A DNA stretch of 14,829 nucleotides. Source: Oscillospiraceae bacterium. Its GTDB lineage: Bacteria > Bacillota > Clostridia > Oscillospirales > Oscillospiraceae. Position 1 is the stretch's first letter, and the number at the start of each line of letters is the position of its first letter. The position numbers and the translations under genes are program-made. The stretch lies in assembly GCA_012513005.1 (NCBI GenBank), contig JAAZCZ010000070.1, forward strand, positions 1-14,829, given 5' to 3'. The notes under the pieces are model-generated. The model was not told the DNA's origin. It saw only the letters and a list, made by a program, of their open reading frames with translations, and did no database searches. This document shows positions 8,232 to 14,702 of the stretch, one piece after another.

Positions 8232-8271
8232 GCCCTGTGTATACGACACTATTTATCATAAACAACAGGGC
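8232..8271 (-). promoter_or_regulatory. Stem-loop in the rpsL-rpsG intergenic region
   Basis: GCCCTGT and ACAGGGC form a perfect 7-bp stem around a 26-nt AT-rich loop in the 122-nt gap between rpsL and rpsG. There is no U-tract after it, so it is not a terminator. The position equals that of the S7 translational-repression target in E. coli, but I cannot show S7 binding from sequence; an RNA-processing site is another possibility. Confidence 0.4.
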
Positions 8272-8285
8272 CTCTGTTGCTGTTA

Positions 8286-8714
8286 TTACTTTGTAGCTTT
8301 TCCGGCCTTAGGACGCTTTGCTCCGTATTTGGAACGTCCCTGCCTGCGCCCGTCGACTCCCTGCGTGTCTAATGTTCCGCGAATGATGTGGTAACGCACA
8401 CCGGGAAGGTCCTTGACACGGCCGCCGCGGATCATAACAACGCTATGCTCCTGAAGGTTGTGTCCGACTCCGGGAATGTATGCTGTTACTTCGTAGCCGT
8501 TGGTTAAACGAATACGAGCAATCTTACGCAGCGCAGAGTTAGGCTTTTTGGGTGTAGATGTACGAACGGCTGTGCAAACGCCACGCTTCTGCGGTGATGA
8601 AAGATCGGTTTCACAGTTTTTAATTGTGTTGAGATTCTTCTGCAGTGCGGGAGATGCGGATTTGTACTCTACCTTTTGTCTGCCTTTTCTTACCAATTGG
8701 TTAAATGTCGGCAT
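8286..8714 (-). CDS. rpsL: Small-subunit ribosomal protein S12
   Basis: S12 sits at the decoding centre and controls translational accuracy. The product is 142 residues from the ATG at 8714, which follows AAAGGAGG; this is the normal Gram-positive length. The frame is open up to 8858, but those codons span the promoter and leader and are not translated. Conserved stretches are PQKRGVCTAVR, TPKKPNSALRK (53-63) and IRGGRVKDLPGVRYH (95-109). The residues where streptomycin resistance arises, K56/K57 and K101 (E. coli K42/K43 and K87), and P104, are wild type, so S12 itself should confer no streptomycin resistance. It is the first gene of the str operon. Confidence 0.98.
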   Translation of the reverse strand: MPTFNQLVRKGRQKVEYKSASPALQKNLNTIKNCETDLSSPQKRGVCTAVRTSTPKKPNSALRKIARIRLTNGYEVTAYIPGVGHNLQEHSVVMIRGGRVKDLPGVRYHIIRGTLDTQGVDGRRQGRSKYGAKRPKAGKATK

Positions 8715-8807
8715 TTTTTTCCTCCTTTCTTTTGATGTTTTCCCTTGGAATTCAATGCTTTTTGCGATGTTTTGCCAATATGCACAGCAATATCCAAGCA
8801 AATCAGA

Positions 8808-8836
8808 ATTGTAGCACAATGCACAAACTAAGTCAA
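8808..8836 (-). promoter_or_regulatory. Near-consensus sigma-A promoter of the str operon
   Basis: On the minus strand TTGACT (8836-8831) and TACAAT (8813-8808) are separated by 17 bp. Transcription would start near 8801 and give a leader of roughly 86 nt before rpsL. No terminator is visible between capA and this promoter, so some read-through from capA is possible. Confidence 0.85.
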
Positions 8837-8900
8837 GTATTTTTTCTGTTTTGCCCAAATGTATTTTATCTTTATGAATTTATTTTTATCAGAGATTAAT

Positions 8901-10031
8901 TTATTTTATTTTGAGGCTTTCAAGTACTCTCTTGTAGCCCTCGCTGTTTTCCTCATAGGGGTATGGGCAGTAATCATTTATGCCCTTTTTGCCCGTGATT
9001 GCGCAGGGGATAATTATTGTGTCTCCGAGTTTGACGCTGCCGTCTGAGCCGACTATTACCTTTTGCTGCACTAAGGCTGTGTCTACATCCTTGGGTTCTG
9101 TGTGCCCGCCGTAGCAGAGGTTGGCAAGTGAATAGATAATAGGCTTGCCCTTGTAAAACTCAATGGGGTATGGTCTTAATGAGTGGCTACCTAAGACTAT
9201 GTCGGCGCCGGCATCTATAAGCTTGTGCGCAACATCAATTTGCTGCTGAGAGGGTGTGTCGTTTGTGTCTACTCCGCAGTGCATGTAGGCTATTTTAAGG
9301 CCGACATCAAGACCCTTCATCTGCTCTACTGCCTTGTCGGCAAGTGTATTTAAATTCTGATAGTTGCCTACATCATTAAAAGCAACGACTCCGATTTTTA
9401 GACCGCGGGCTGTTTGGTATACCATTGGATTAGCTTCGTCTGCATATAAGACCTTTTCGGCATCTAGTGCCTTTTTGGTGTCTGCATAGCCGTCCTCACC
9501 GAAGTCCTTGGTGTGGTTGTTTGTGAGTGCCACGCCCTCAATTGAGCCTGAGGTCAGCACCTTTGCATACTCGGGGCCGGCTTTGAACTTGTATTTCTTA
9601 TCCGAGGGTGTGCCCCCGTTTGTGAACGGGTTTTCTAAGTTGACAAATGAGAAGTCGTCATTTGCCAAGTATTTTTGCAACTTAGAAAACGGATAAGCGT
9701 AGTTTTGGCCTACTACCACCGTAAAGCTGCCCGGCATATCTGTCCACTCGCTGTACTGAGCCAGCATTGCGTTACCGCCCAAGGTTATAGTGTAGGTTTC
9801 TTCCTTGGGAGGCTCCGGCGTCGGCTCGGGAGTGGGCTCCGGAGTCGGGCTGGGTGTCGGTGCGGGAGTCGCTGTCATTGCAGGCACAGAAGAGGGGTCC
9901 GGACTTTGCGGCGCGGCGGTTTCCTGCCCGCTTCCGCCAAGCGAGGTGTCGCCTGCTCCTGCGTGCTGATTCACGCTCAGGCAAACAAGGCCGCCTATCA
10001 GCAAAATAATGGCAAACAGCATTTTCTTCAT
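8901..10031 (-). CDS. Secreted CapA-family (poly-gamma-glutamate synthesis-like) protein with an atypical metal site
   Basis: The 376-residue protein starts at the ATG at 10031, after AGGAGA; an upstream ATG at 10064 lacks a ribosome site and would place charged residues before the signal. MKKMLFAIILLIGGLVCLSV is a signal peptide or membrane anchor. A proline-threonine linker follows (about 55-75), then a CapA/PGA_cap metallophosphatase-like domain from about residue 80. Family landmarks are VNLENPFT (about 130), ALTNNHTKDFGEDG (about 168), MHCGVD (250-255), and GSHS...YPIE (281-291). The usual GD near the domain start is GGN (85-87), and the usual HPH motif reads HSL, so metal binding may differ. 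CapA proteins take part in polyglutamate capsule handling in Bacillus, but no capB or capC lies nearby, so the substrate here is unknown. Confidence 0.85.
   Translation of the reverse strand: MKKMLFAIILLIGGLVCLSVNQHAGAGDTSLGGSGQETAAPQSPDPSSVPAMTATPAPTPSPTPEPTPEPTPEPPKEETYTITLGGNAMLAQYSEWTDMPGSFTVVVGQNYAYPFSKLQKYLANDDFSFVNLENPFTNGGTPSDKKYKFKAGPEYAKVLTSGSIEGVALTNNHTKDFGEDGYADTKKALDAEKVLYADEANPMVYQTARGLKIGVVAFNDVGNYQNLNTLADKAVEQMKGLDVGLKIAYMHCGVDTNDTPSQQQIDVAHKLIDAGADIVLGSHSLRPYPIEFYKGKPIIYSLANLCYGGHTEPKDVDTALVQQKVIVGSDGSVKLGDTIIIPCAITGKKGINDYCPYPYEENSEGYKRVLESLKIK
9807..9869 (-). repeat. Imperfect hexanucleotide repeat encoding the Pro/Thr/Glu linker of the CapA-like protein
   Basis: The coding strand repeats a six-base unit for alternating proline codons with Thr, Glu, Ala or Ser, giving TPAPTPSPTPEPTPEP and a little more. 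It is an extended linker of the kind that carries secreted domains through or away from the cell wall. The unit is imperfect, but length variation between strains is possible. Confidence 0.75.
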
Positions 10032-10062
10032 GCAATAACATCTCCTATGCATAGTTTTGCTC

Positions 10063-10092
10063 ATTTTATCATATATCTTATTATAATGTAAA
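10063..10092 (-). promoter_or_regulatory. Probable promoter of the CapA-like gene
   Basis: TTTACA and TAAAAT are separated by 18 bp on the minus strand, about 30 nt upstream of the start codon. The remainder of 10093-10168 is AT-rich and shows nothing else that I can support. Confidence 0.5.
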
Positions 10093-10168
10093 CAGTTTAT
10101 TGCCTCAGCTTAGCTTGCAGTTATTAATATTACTTGTTATTTTGGAAAAGCTATGCAAAATTTCTGCT

Positions 10169-10196
10169 TTGGTCTTTACTCTTAATGTGTTATATT
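10169..10196 (+). promoter_or_regulatory. Possible promoter of the YhaM-like gene
   Basis: TTGGTC and TATATT are separated by 16 bp. The -35 box is weak. A consensus TTGACA at 10201-10206 lies too close to the start codon (10232) to have a usable -10 box. Confidence 0.35.
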
Positions 10197-10231
10197 TGTC
10201 TTGACATTAATATATTGCCCGGGAGGAAATT

Positions 10232-11203
10232 ATGGAACACATTAATATTTCGGACTTTGCACTAAGAGATACTATTACCGGATATTATCTGATTAGCAAC
10301 ATATCTGTTAAAACATCGAGAACTAATGAGCCTTATCTTGACGCCACACTAAGCGACCGTACAGGCAGCATTGAGGCTAAGGCTTGGAGATATTACGGAG
10401 ACCTCAGCGAAAACGCCAATGGAAGTGTTGTTAAGGTAAAAGCTGAGGTTGCAGAGTATAAGGGAAATTTGCAGCTTTTAATAAGAGATGAAAAAGGCTC
10501 TGCGTGTATAAAAAAGGCTTCCGCAGAATCAGACATATTTGATATTGAACTGCTTTTGCCTGTTGCCCCCATTGACGCCGATGCCGAATATAACTATATA
10601 CTCAGTATAATAAACAGTATGCAGGATGAGGATTATAAGGCGCTTTGCTCTGAGATGATTCGTATTAACGAAAAATCATTTAGAAAAATCCCGGCAGGTA
10701 AATTTGTGCACCATGATTTTGTTTGCGGGCTTTTAATGCACACAGCAAATATGCTGAGGATGGCTGATTTCTTAGCTGCGCAGTACAGTGACACGGTGTC
10801 TCGGGATTTGCTCTTAGCCGGCACCCTGCTTCACGACTTTGCCAAGGCTTCTGAGTTTCTTGTTTCCGAATTCGGATTGGTTCAGGATTACTCTACTGAG
10901 GGCATGCTTATTGGGCATCTCGTTATCGGGGCTATGGAAATTACTGAGCTTTCAAAAAAGCTGAATATTCCTGCCGAAAAGGCTATGCTGCTGTCTCATT
11001 TAGTCTTATCCCACCACGGTGTGCCCGAACACGGGGCTGCTGTGCGCCCGCAGATTGCCGAGGCTGAGCTTTTATCTTTTATTGACCTTATTGACAGCAG
11101 AATGGAGATATTCCGCGGTGCTTTGGAAAAAACCGAAGTCGGAAAATTTAGTGAACGAATATTCGGGCTTGATAACCGCAGAGTTTATAAGCATAGAGAC
11201 TAG
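10232..11203 (+). CDS. yhaM: YhaM-family 3'-5' exoribonuclease (OB-fold plus HD domain)
   Basis: The 323-residue product has the YhaM layout. An N-terminal OB-fold nucleic-acid binding domain (about 8-90) contains LSDRTGSIEAKAW and VVKVKAEVAEYKGNLQLLI. A C-terminal HD domain follows, with metal-binding candidates H170 (GLLMHTANMLRMA), H201-D202 (LLHDFAK), H229, H261-H262 (LSHHG) and D285 or D288 (SFIDLIDSRM). Bacillus YhaM (314 aa) is a Mn-dependent 3'-5' exonuclease that trims mRNA ends and short DNA or RNA. The ATG follows GGGAGGAA. The gene stands alone, divergent from capA, and ends at a bidirectional terminator. Other HD-domain nucleases or nucleotide hydrolases share the HD motif, but the OB-fold combination argues for YhaM. 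Confidence 0.88.
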   Translation: MEHINISDFALRDTITGYYLISNISVKTSRTNEPYLDATLSDRTGSIEAKAWRYYGDLSENANGSVVKVKAEVAEYKGNLQLLIRDEKGSACIKKASAESDIFDIELLLPVAPIDADAEYNYILSIINSMQDEDYKALCSEMIRINEKSFRKIPAGKFVHHDFVCGLLMHTANMLRMADFLAAQYSDTVSRDLLLAGTLLHDFAKASEFLVSEFGLVQDYSTEGMLIGHLVIGAMEITELSKKLNIPAEKAMLLSHLVLSHHGVPEHGAAVRPQIAEAELLSFIDLIDSRMEIFRGALEKTEVGKFSERIFGLDNRRVYKHRD

Positions 11204-11225
11204 TAATCTGATTTAATATAACATT

Positions 11226-11262
11226 AAAAAGGACACGGCGAAATGATCGCCGTGTCCTTTTT
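11226..11262. terminator. Bidirectional intrinsic terminator between yhaM and tRNA-Gly
   Basis: A perfect 15-bp inverted repeat AAAAAGGACACGGCG/CGCCGTGTCCTTTTT with a 7-nt loop. Each strand ends in five T, so it can stop yhaM (22 nt after its stop codon) and the oppositely directed tRNA. Its last base, 11262, is also the final A of the tRNA CCA end. Confidence 0.92.
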
Positions 11263-11335
11263 GGAGCGGGTGAAGGGAATCGAACCCTCGTATTCAGCTT
11301 GGGAAGCTGATGTTCTGCCATTAAACTACACCCGC
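11262..11335 (-). tRNA. tRNA-Gly (anticodon CCC)
   Basis: A 74-nt cloverleaf is present with an encoded CCA end. The acceptor stem is GCGGGTG/CACCCGC. The D-arm is GTTTAATGGCAGAAC. The anticodon stem TCAGC/GCTGA encloses the loop TTCCCAA, so the anticodon (11303-11301) is CCC and reads GGG. The T-arm is GAGGG-TTCGATT-CCCTT with one G-U pair, and the discriminator is U73. All invariant positions look normal. It is transcribed from its own promoter and ends in a terminator that begins at the CCA itself. Confidence 0.95.
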
Positions 11336-11351
11336 GACTTTTGCAAGGGTC

Positions 11352-11380
11352 AGTATAACACGCAGTTTAATTCTTATCAA
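11352..11380 (-). promoter_or_regulatory. Promoter of tRNA-Gly
   Basis: TTGATA and TATACT are separated by exactly 17 bp on the minus strand; the -10 box ends 16 nt before the mature 5' end. It lies in the short gap after the asnA stop codon, so the tRNA can be made independently of asnA. Confidence 0.8.
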
Positions 11381-11396
11381 TATAATTTTATTTTTT

Positions 11397-12410
11397 TCAC
11401 AGCAGCATGATGCCCGCATTTTGGCAAGAAGTGACTGTTTCCTCATCCCACAAAGATGCCTGAACTTCACCTATGTGTGCTTTTCCCAGCATCAGCATGG
11501 ACATTCGAGACTGCCCTATTCCGCCCCCGATTGTAAGCGGCAGCTTTCCGCCAAGGAGCAGGCTGTGGTAATAGAGGTTTTCTCTGTCTGTGCAGCCTGA
11601 TTTTATCAGCTGCTCTTTTAGACCCTGTTCATTTACTCTTATACCCATTGAGCTGATTTCCATTGCACAATCCAGCATATTGTTCCAGAGCATAATATCG
11701 CCGTTTAATGCCCAATCGTCGTAGTCGGGTGCCCTGTTGTCGTGCGGTTTGCCTGATTTCAGCTTATCCCCTATGCCTATTATAAAGGTAGTGGGGTGAG
11801 TTTTAACAAAGCTGTTTTCCCTTTGCTTTGCGTCTTGGTCGGGGTATAAGTCAAGAAGCTCCTGAGATGTTATGAAGGTTACATTTCTGTCTATTCTGCC
11901 GAGAGATTTAAGCTGCGGGTATATACTCTGCAAGGTCTCCTCGGTGTCGCACATAGCGTTAATAATCTCTATGACCACTTCTTTTAAGTAGTCTATGTTT
12001 CTGTTTTCCTCGAGTATTACTTTTTCCCAATCCCACTGATCCACATAGACGGAATGAAGGTTATCAAGCTCGTCTTCGTCTCTTCTTATTGCGTTCATAT
12101 CGGTATAAAGGCCCTTGCCCGGGTAGAAATCGTACCTTTTTAGTGCAAGTCTTTTCCACTTTGCCAGCGACTGAACTACCTCAGCTTTTATCCCTGTCTG
12201 TGATATTTCAAATGAAACAGGTCTTTCCCAACCGTTTAGAGTATCGTTTATTCCGCTCTGCTCATCTACAAATAAGGGCGCTGAAACTCGCAGCAAATTA
12301 AGCGCCGATGAAAACCTGTCTTCAAACAGTCTCTTCATTAGCGCTATGGCTTTTTGTGTATCGTATGATGACAAAATACTTTTGTATCCCGGTTTTATTA
12401 CTGTGTGCAT
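11397..12410 (-). CDS. asnA: Aspartate-ammonia ligase (asparagine synthetase A)
   Basis: AsnA makes asparagine from aspartate, ammonia and ATP through an aspartyl-AMP intermediate. It is a class II aminoacyl-tRNA synthetase-like enzyme in the cytoplasm. The 337-residue length is close to the E. coli enzyme (330). Family stretches are the N-terminal LRVSAPLFVDEQSGINDTL, YTDMNAIRRDEDELDNLHS, YVDQWDWEK (122-130), and the C-terminal GGGIGQSRM (295-303) of the ATP site followed by MLGKAHIGEVQASLW. The ATG at 12410 follows GAGGAA and lies 13 nt after the DUF4364 stop, so both genes are probably cotranscribed. No T-box or other leader is visible upstream. No terminator lies between asnA and the tRNA gene. 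Confidence 0.96.
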   Translation of the reverse strand: MHTVIKPGYKSILSSYDTQKAIALMKRLFEDRFSSALNLLRVSAPLFVDEQSGINDTLNGWERPVSFEISQTGIKAEVVQSLAKWKRLALKRYDFYPGKGLYTDMNAIRRDEDELDNLHSVYVDQWDWEKVILEENRNIDYLKEVVIEIINAMCDTEETLQSIYPQLKSLGRIDRNVTFITSQELLDLYPDQDAKQRENSFVKTHPTTFIIGIGDKLKSGKPHDNRAPDYDDWALNGDIMLWNNMLDCAMEISSMGIRVNEQGLKEQLIKSGCTDRENLYYHSLLLGGKLPLTIGGGIGQSRMSMLMLGKAHIGEVQASLWDEETVTSCQNAGIMLL

Positions 12411-12423
12411 TTATTGTTCCTCG

Positions 12424-12963
12424 TTACTGCTCTGTCTCTCTTTTTTCTATTAGAATATTTACTATGCTCATAAATATACTCTCGGCGTAGTTTTTGAAGT
12501 TTTTGCACATTAGATTTGCAGAATTCATATCAGAGGATAGAATTGATAGGTTTAAGACTTCCCCGTTACTGTCTGACATTTTGAGCTTCACCTTAATACT
12601 GCCGTCAGGCTCAACAAATGGGTCAGCGTCAATACTATCTTCTCTGCGCATCCGCTCTGCCACCGGTCTTATGAGCTTTTCTGCTTTTATTCTGACAGAA
12701 TAAGGCACCGCAGAGCCCGTTAGGTCTACATCCTTTTTGCCTTTTTCGGTTATTACATATCTGCTGTCGCTAAGCTCTTCGACATGACCGGTGTTTACAA
12801 GCCCCGTGAGGCAGTCTGTATAGTCAAACCAGCCCACACCACTATCCACAGAGCAAAGCTCCGACAGCTCTCTTATCTCCACGGGATTCGGAAGTCTTCG
12901 CAGAACAAAAAGAATGAGCAGCTTGATATCGAGCTCTCCGTGAATGAATCCAAATTTGTCCAT
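12424..12963 (-). CDS. DUF4364 family protein, winged-helix-like, function unknown
   Basis: The 179-residue soluble protein starts at an ATG preceded by AAAGGAGG. I recognise the DUF4364 family, found mainly in Clostridia. Residues about 10-75 look like a winged-helix DNA-binding fold: helix-rich LDIKLLILFVLRRLPNPVEI, RELSELCSVDSGVGWFDYTD, then LTGLVNTGHVEEL and a beta hairpin SRYVITEKGKK. The C-terminal half (about 95-170) is a separate alpha/beta domain of unknown role. No signal peptide or membrane segment is seen. It sits 13 nt upstream of asnA and divergent from the DUF1846 gene, with paired TGTTA half-sites in the gap, so a transcription factor acting here is possible but unproven. Confidence 0.8.
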   Translation of the reverse strand: MDKFGFIHGELDIKLLILFVLRRLPNPVEIRELSELCSVDSGVGWFDYTDCLTGLVNTGHVEELSDSRYVITEKGKKDVDLTGSAVPYSVRIKAEKLIRPVAERMRREDSIDADPFVEPDGSIKVKLKMSDSNGEVLNLSILSSDMNSANLMCKNFKNYAESIFMSIVNILIEKRETEQ

Positions 12964-12990
12964 ACTGTGCCTCCTTTGTCATTTCCTCGT

Positions 12991-13019
12991 ATTGTAACAT
13001 ATTGTTATCAAAAATAACA
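12991..13019 (-). promoter_or_regulatory. Possible -10 region of the DUF4364-asnA operon with overlapping inverted repeats
   Basis: TACAAT (12996-12991, minus strand) is a good -10 box 27 nt from the start codon, but no good -35 box lies 16-18 bp upstream, which suggests an activator-dependent promoter. Overlapping it are three alternating half-sites: TAACA (12995-12999), TGTTA (13003-13007) and TAACA (13015-13019), making a 13-bp palindrome and a second 6-bp inverted repeat TGTTAT-CAAAA-ATAACA. The region is AT-rich, so chance is not excluded. Confidence 0.4.
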
Positions 13020-13098
13020 GTGCTTATATTTCCCTATTATATCGCGTTATTTGCGGGATTTATGTGAGTTTTTGATTTGCATCAGCCTATTATTTGCC

Positions 13099-13127
13099 TT
13101 TACAGAAAGCCAATACCGTTGTAATAT
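13099..13127 (+). promoter_or_regulatory. Promoter of the DUF1846 gene
   Basis: TTTACA and TAATAT are separated by 17 bp. Transcription would start near 13134, giving a leader of about 25 nt that contains a run of six G (13144-13149) as the ribosome binding site. The stretch 13020-13098 shows nothing else that I can support. Confidence 0.65.
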
Positions 13128-13158
13128 ATATACTGATTAATTTGGGGGGCGTTTGCTA

Positions 13159-14649
13159 ATGTTCAAAGTCGGGTTTGATAACGAAAAGTACTTAAAGCTA
13201 CAGTCTGAAAGCATAAGAGAGCGTATTTCTAAGTTTGGCGGCAAGCTCTATTTGGAGTATGGCGGCAAGCTTTTTGATGACCACCATGCAGCTCGGGTTT
13301 TGCCCGGATTTGAAATTGACAGTAAGGTCAAAATATTGCAGGAGCTTAAAGATGAGGCTGAGGTAATCATTGTTATTTCTGCCGATGATATTGAGCGAAA
13401 TAAACGCCGCGGCGATTTGGGAATAACCTATGACGAGGACACTTTGAGGCTTATTGACGCCTTTATTTCTATCGGACTTTTTGTAGGCAGTGTTTCTATC
13501 ACCCATTACAGGGGTCAGGTAACAGCTAATAAATTTAAGCAGCGTTTGGAGCAGCTGAATGTTAAGGTCTATTTGCAGCACTGGATTCCCGACTACCCGG
13601 AAAACCTCAGTTTGATTGTCTCCGAAGACGGCTTCGGAAGAAATGACTATATTGAAACAAGCCGCAGCCTTGTTGTTGTTACAGCCCCCGGACCGGGCAG
13701 CGGCAAGATGGCTACCTGCCTATCGCAGCTTTATCACGAGCATAAGCGCGGCATTATATCAGGTTACGCTAAGTTTGAGACCTTTCCTGTTTGGAATCTG
13801 CCTTTAAAGCACCCTGTGAACTTAGCATATGAGGCTGCTACCGCTGACTTAGACGATGTTAATATGATTGATCCGTTTCATCTTGATGCCTACGGAATTA
13901 CTACCGTTAACTATAACAGGGATGTTGAAATATTCCCCGTTCTAAACACTATGTTTACAAGAATTTACGGCTCATCGCCGTATAAAAGCCCCACTGACAT
14001 GGGTGTCAATATGGCAGGCTTTTGCATCATCGATGATGCTGCATGCAGGAGGGCAGCAGAGCAGGAGATTATTCGCAGATATTATTCTTCAGCATGTTCA
14101 CAGAGGCGTGGGCTTTCTGAAATGAGCGAGGTTTATAAGCTTGAGCTTTTAATGAATCAGGTTGGTGTGACGGTTTCAGACAGGTCTGTTGTGCCTGTTG
14201 CACTTTTAAAAGCTGAGCAGACAGGCGCCCCTGCAGTTGCTATGGAGCTGCCTAACGGGAAAATAGTCACGGGTAAAACATCCTCCCTGCTGGGCGCATC
14301 CTCTGCCTGCCTTCTAAACGCCCTTAAAGTCTTTGCAGGTATCCCCGATGAGGTTATGCTGATTTCTCCGACGATAATTGAGCCGCTTCAGCATCTTAAA
14401 TTAAATCACATGGGCAACTCAAACCCCAGACTTCACACCGATGAGGTTTTAATTGCACTTTCTGTCTGTGCAGTTACCGATGCTAACGCTGAAAGAGCTA
14501 TGGAGCAGCTCGGGAAGCTTTTTGGCTCGGAGGCACATTCAACCGTTATGCTGTCTCAGGTTGACGAGAATGTTTTGGGCAAGCTCGGAATTAGGCTCAC
14601 CTGTGAGGCTAAGTATCAGTCTAAGAAGCTATACCACGGTAAGAAATAG
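13159..14649 (+). CDS. DUF1846 (UPF0371) family protein, function unknown
   Basis: The 496-residue soluble protein starts at the ATG at 13159, nine bases after a G6 ribosome site; a TTG two codons upstream is an alternative. The N-terminus FKVGFDNEKYLKLQSESIRE and the stretch KFGGKLYLEYGGKLFDDHHA are characteristic of the family, as are RRGDLGITYDEDTLRLID and the glycine-rich VVTAPGPGSGKMATCLSQLY (about 173-192). The last resembles a phosphate-binding loop, with APGPGSGK at 176-183, so nucleotide or phosphate binding is plausible. I know of no established function. There is no signal peptide or membrane segment. It is divergent from DUF4364-asnA and may be cotranscribed with the partial gene that follows 53 nt later, since no hairpin terminator is visible between them. 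Confidence 0.9.
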   Translation: MFKVGFDNEKYLKLQSESIRERISKFGGKLYLEYGGKLFDDHHAARVLPGFEIDSKVKILQELKDEAEVIIVISADDIERNKRRGDLGITYDEDTLRLIDAFISIGLFVGSVSITHYRGQVTANKFKQRLEQLNVKVYLQHWIPDYPENLSLIVSEDGFGRNDYIETSRSLVVVTAPGPGSGKMATCLSQLYHEHKRGIISGYAKFETFPVWNLPLKHPVNLAYEAATADLDDVNMIDPFHLDAYGITTVNYNRDVEIFPVLNTMFTRIYGSSPYKSPTDMGVNMAGFCIIDDAACRRAAEQEIIRRYYSSACSQRRGLSEMSEVYKLELLMNQVGVTVSDRSVVPVALLKAEQTGAPAVAMELPNGKIVTGKTSSLLGASSACLLNALKVFAGIPDEVMLISPTIIEPLQHLKLNHMGNSNPRLHTDEVLIALSVCAVTDANAERAMEQLGKLFGSEAHSTVMLSQVDENVLGKLGIRLTCEAKYQSKKLYHGKK

Positions 14650-14702
14650 TTTTTTATAGTTATATTTTTTATTTATAATTTTAGTTTAATAAGGAGGATA
14701 TT

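Noticed and set aside
8715..8858. N-terminal extension of 48 codons for S12
   Set aside because: The stretch contains the str promoter -10 and -35 boxes and the leader. The canonical S12 start with its own Shine-Dalgarno site is at 8714.
9940..10031. Lipoprotein signal in the CapA-like protein (cysteine after the hydrophobic core)
   Set aside because: The residues before the cysteine are GGLV, which do not fit a lipobox; a type I signal peptide or uncleaved anchor is more likely.
10201..10206. Consensus TTGACA before yhaM
   Set aside because: The required -10 box would fall on the ribosome binding site, where no TATAAT-like sequence exists.
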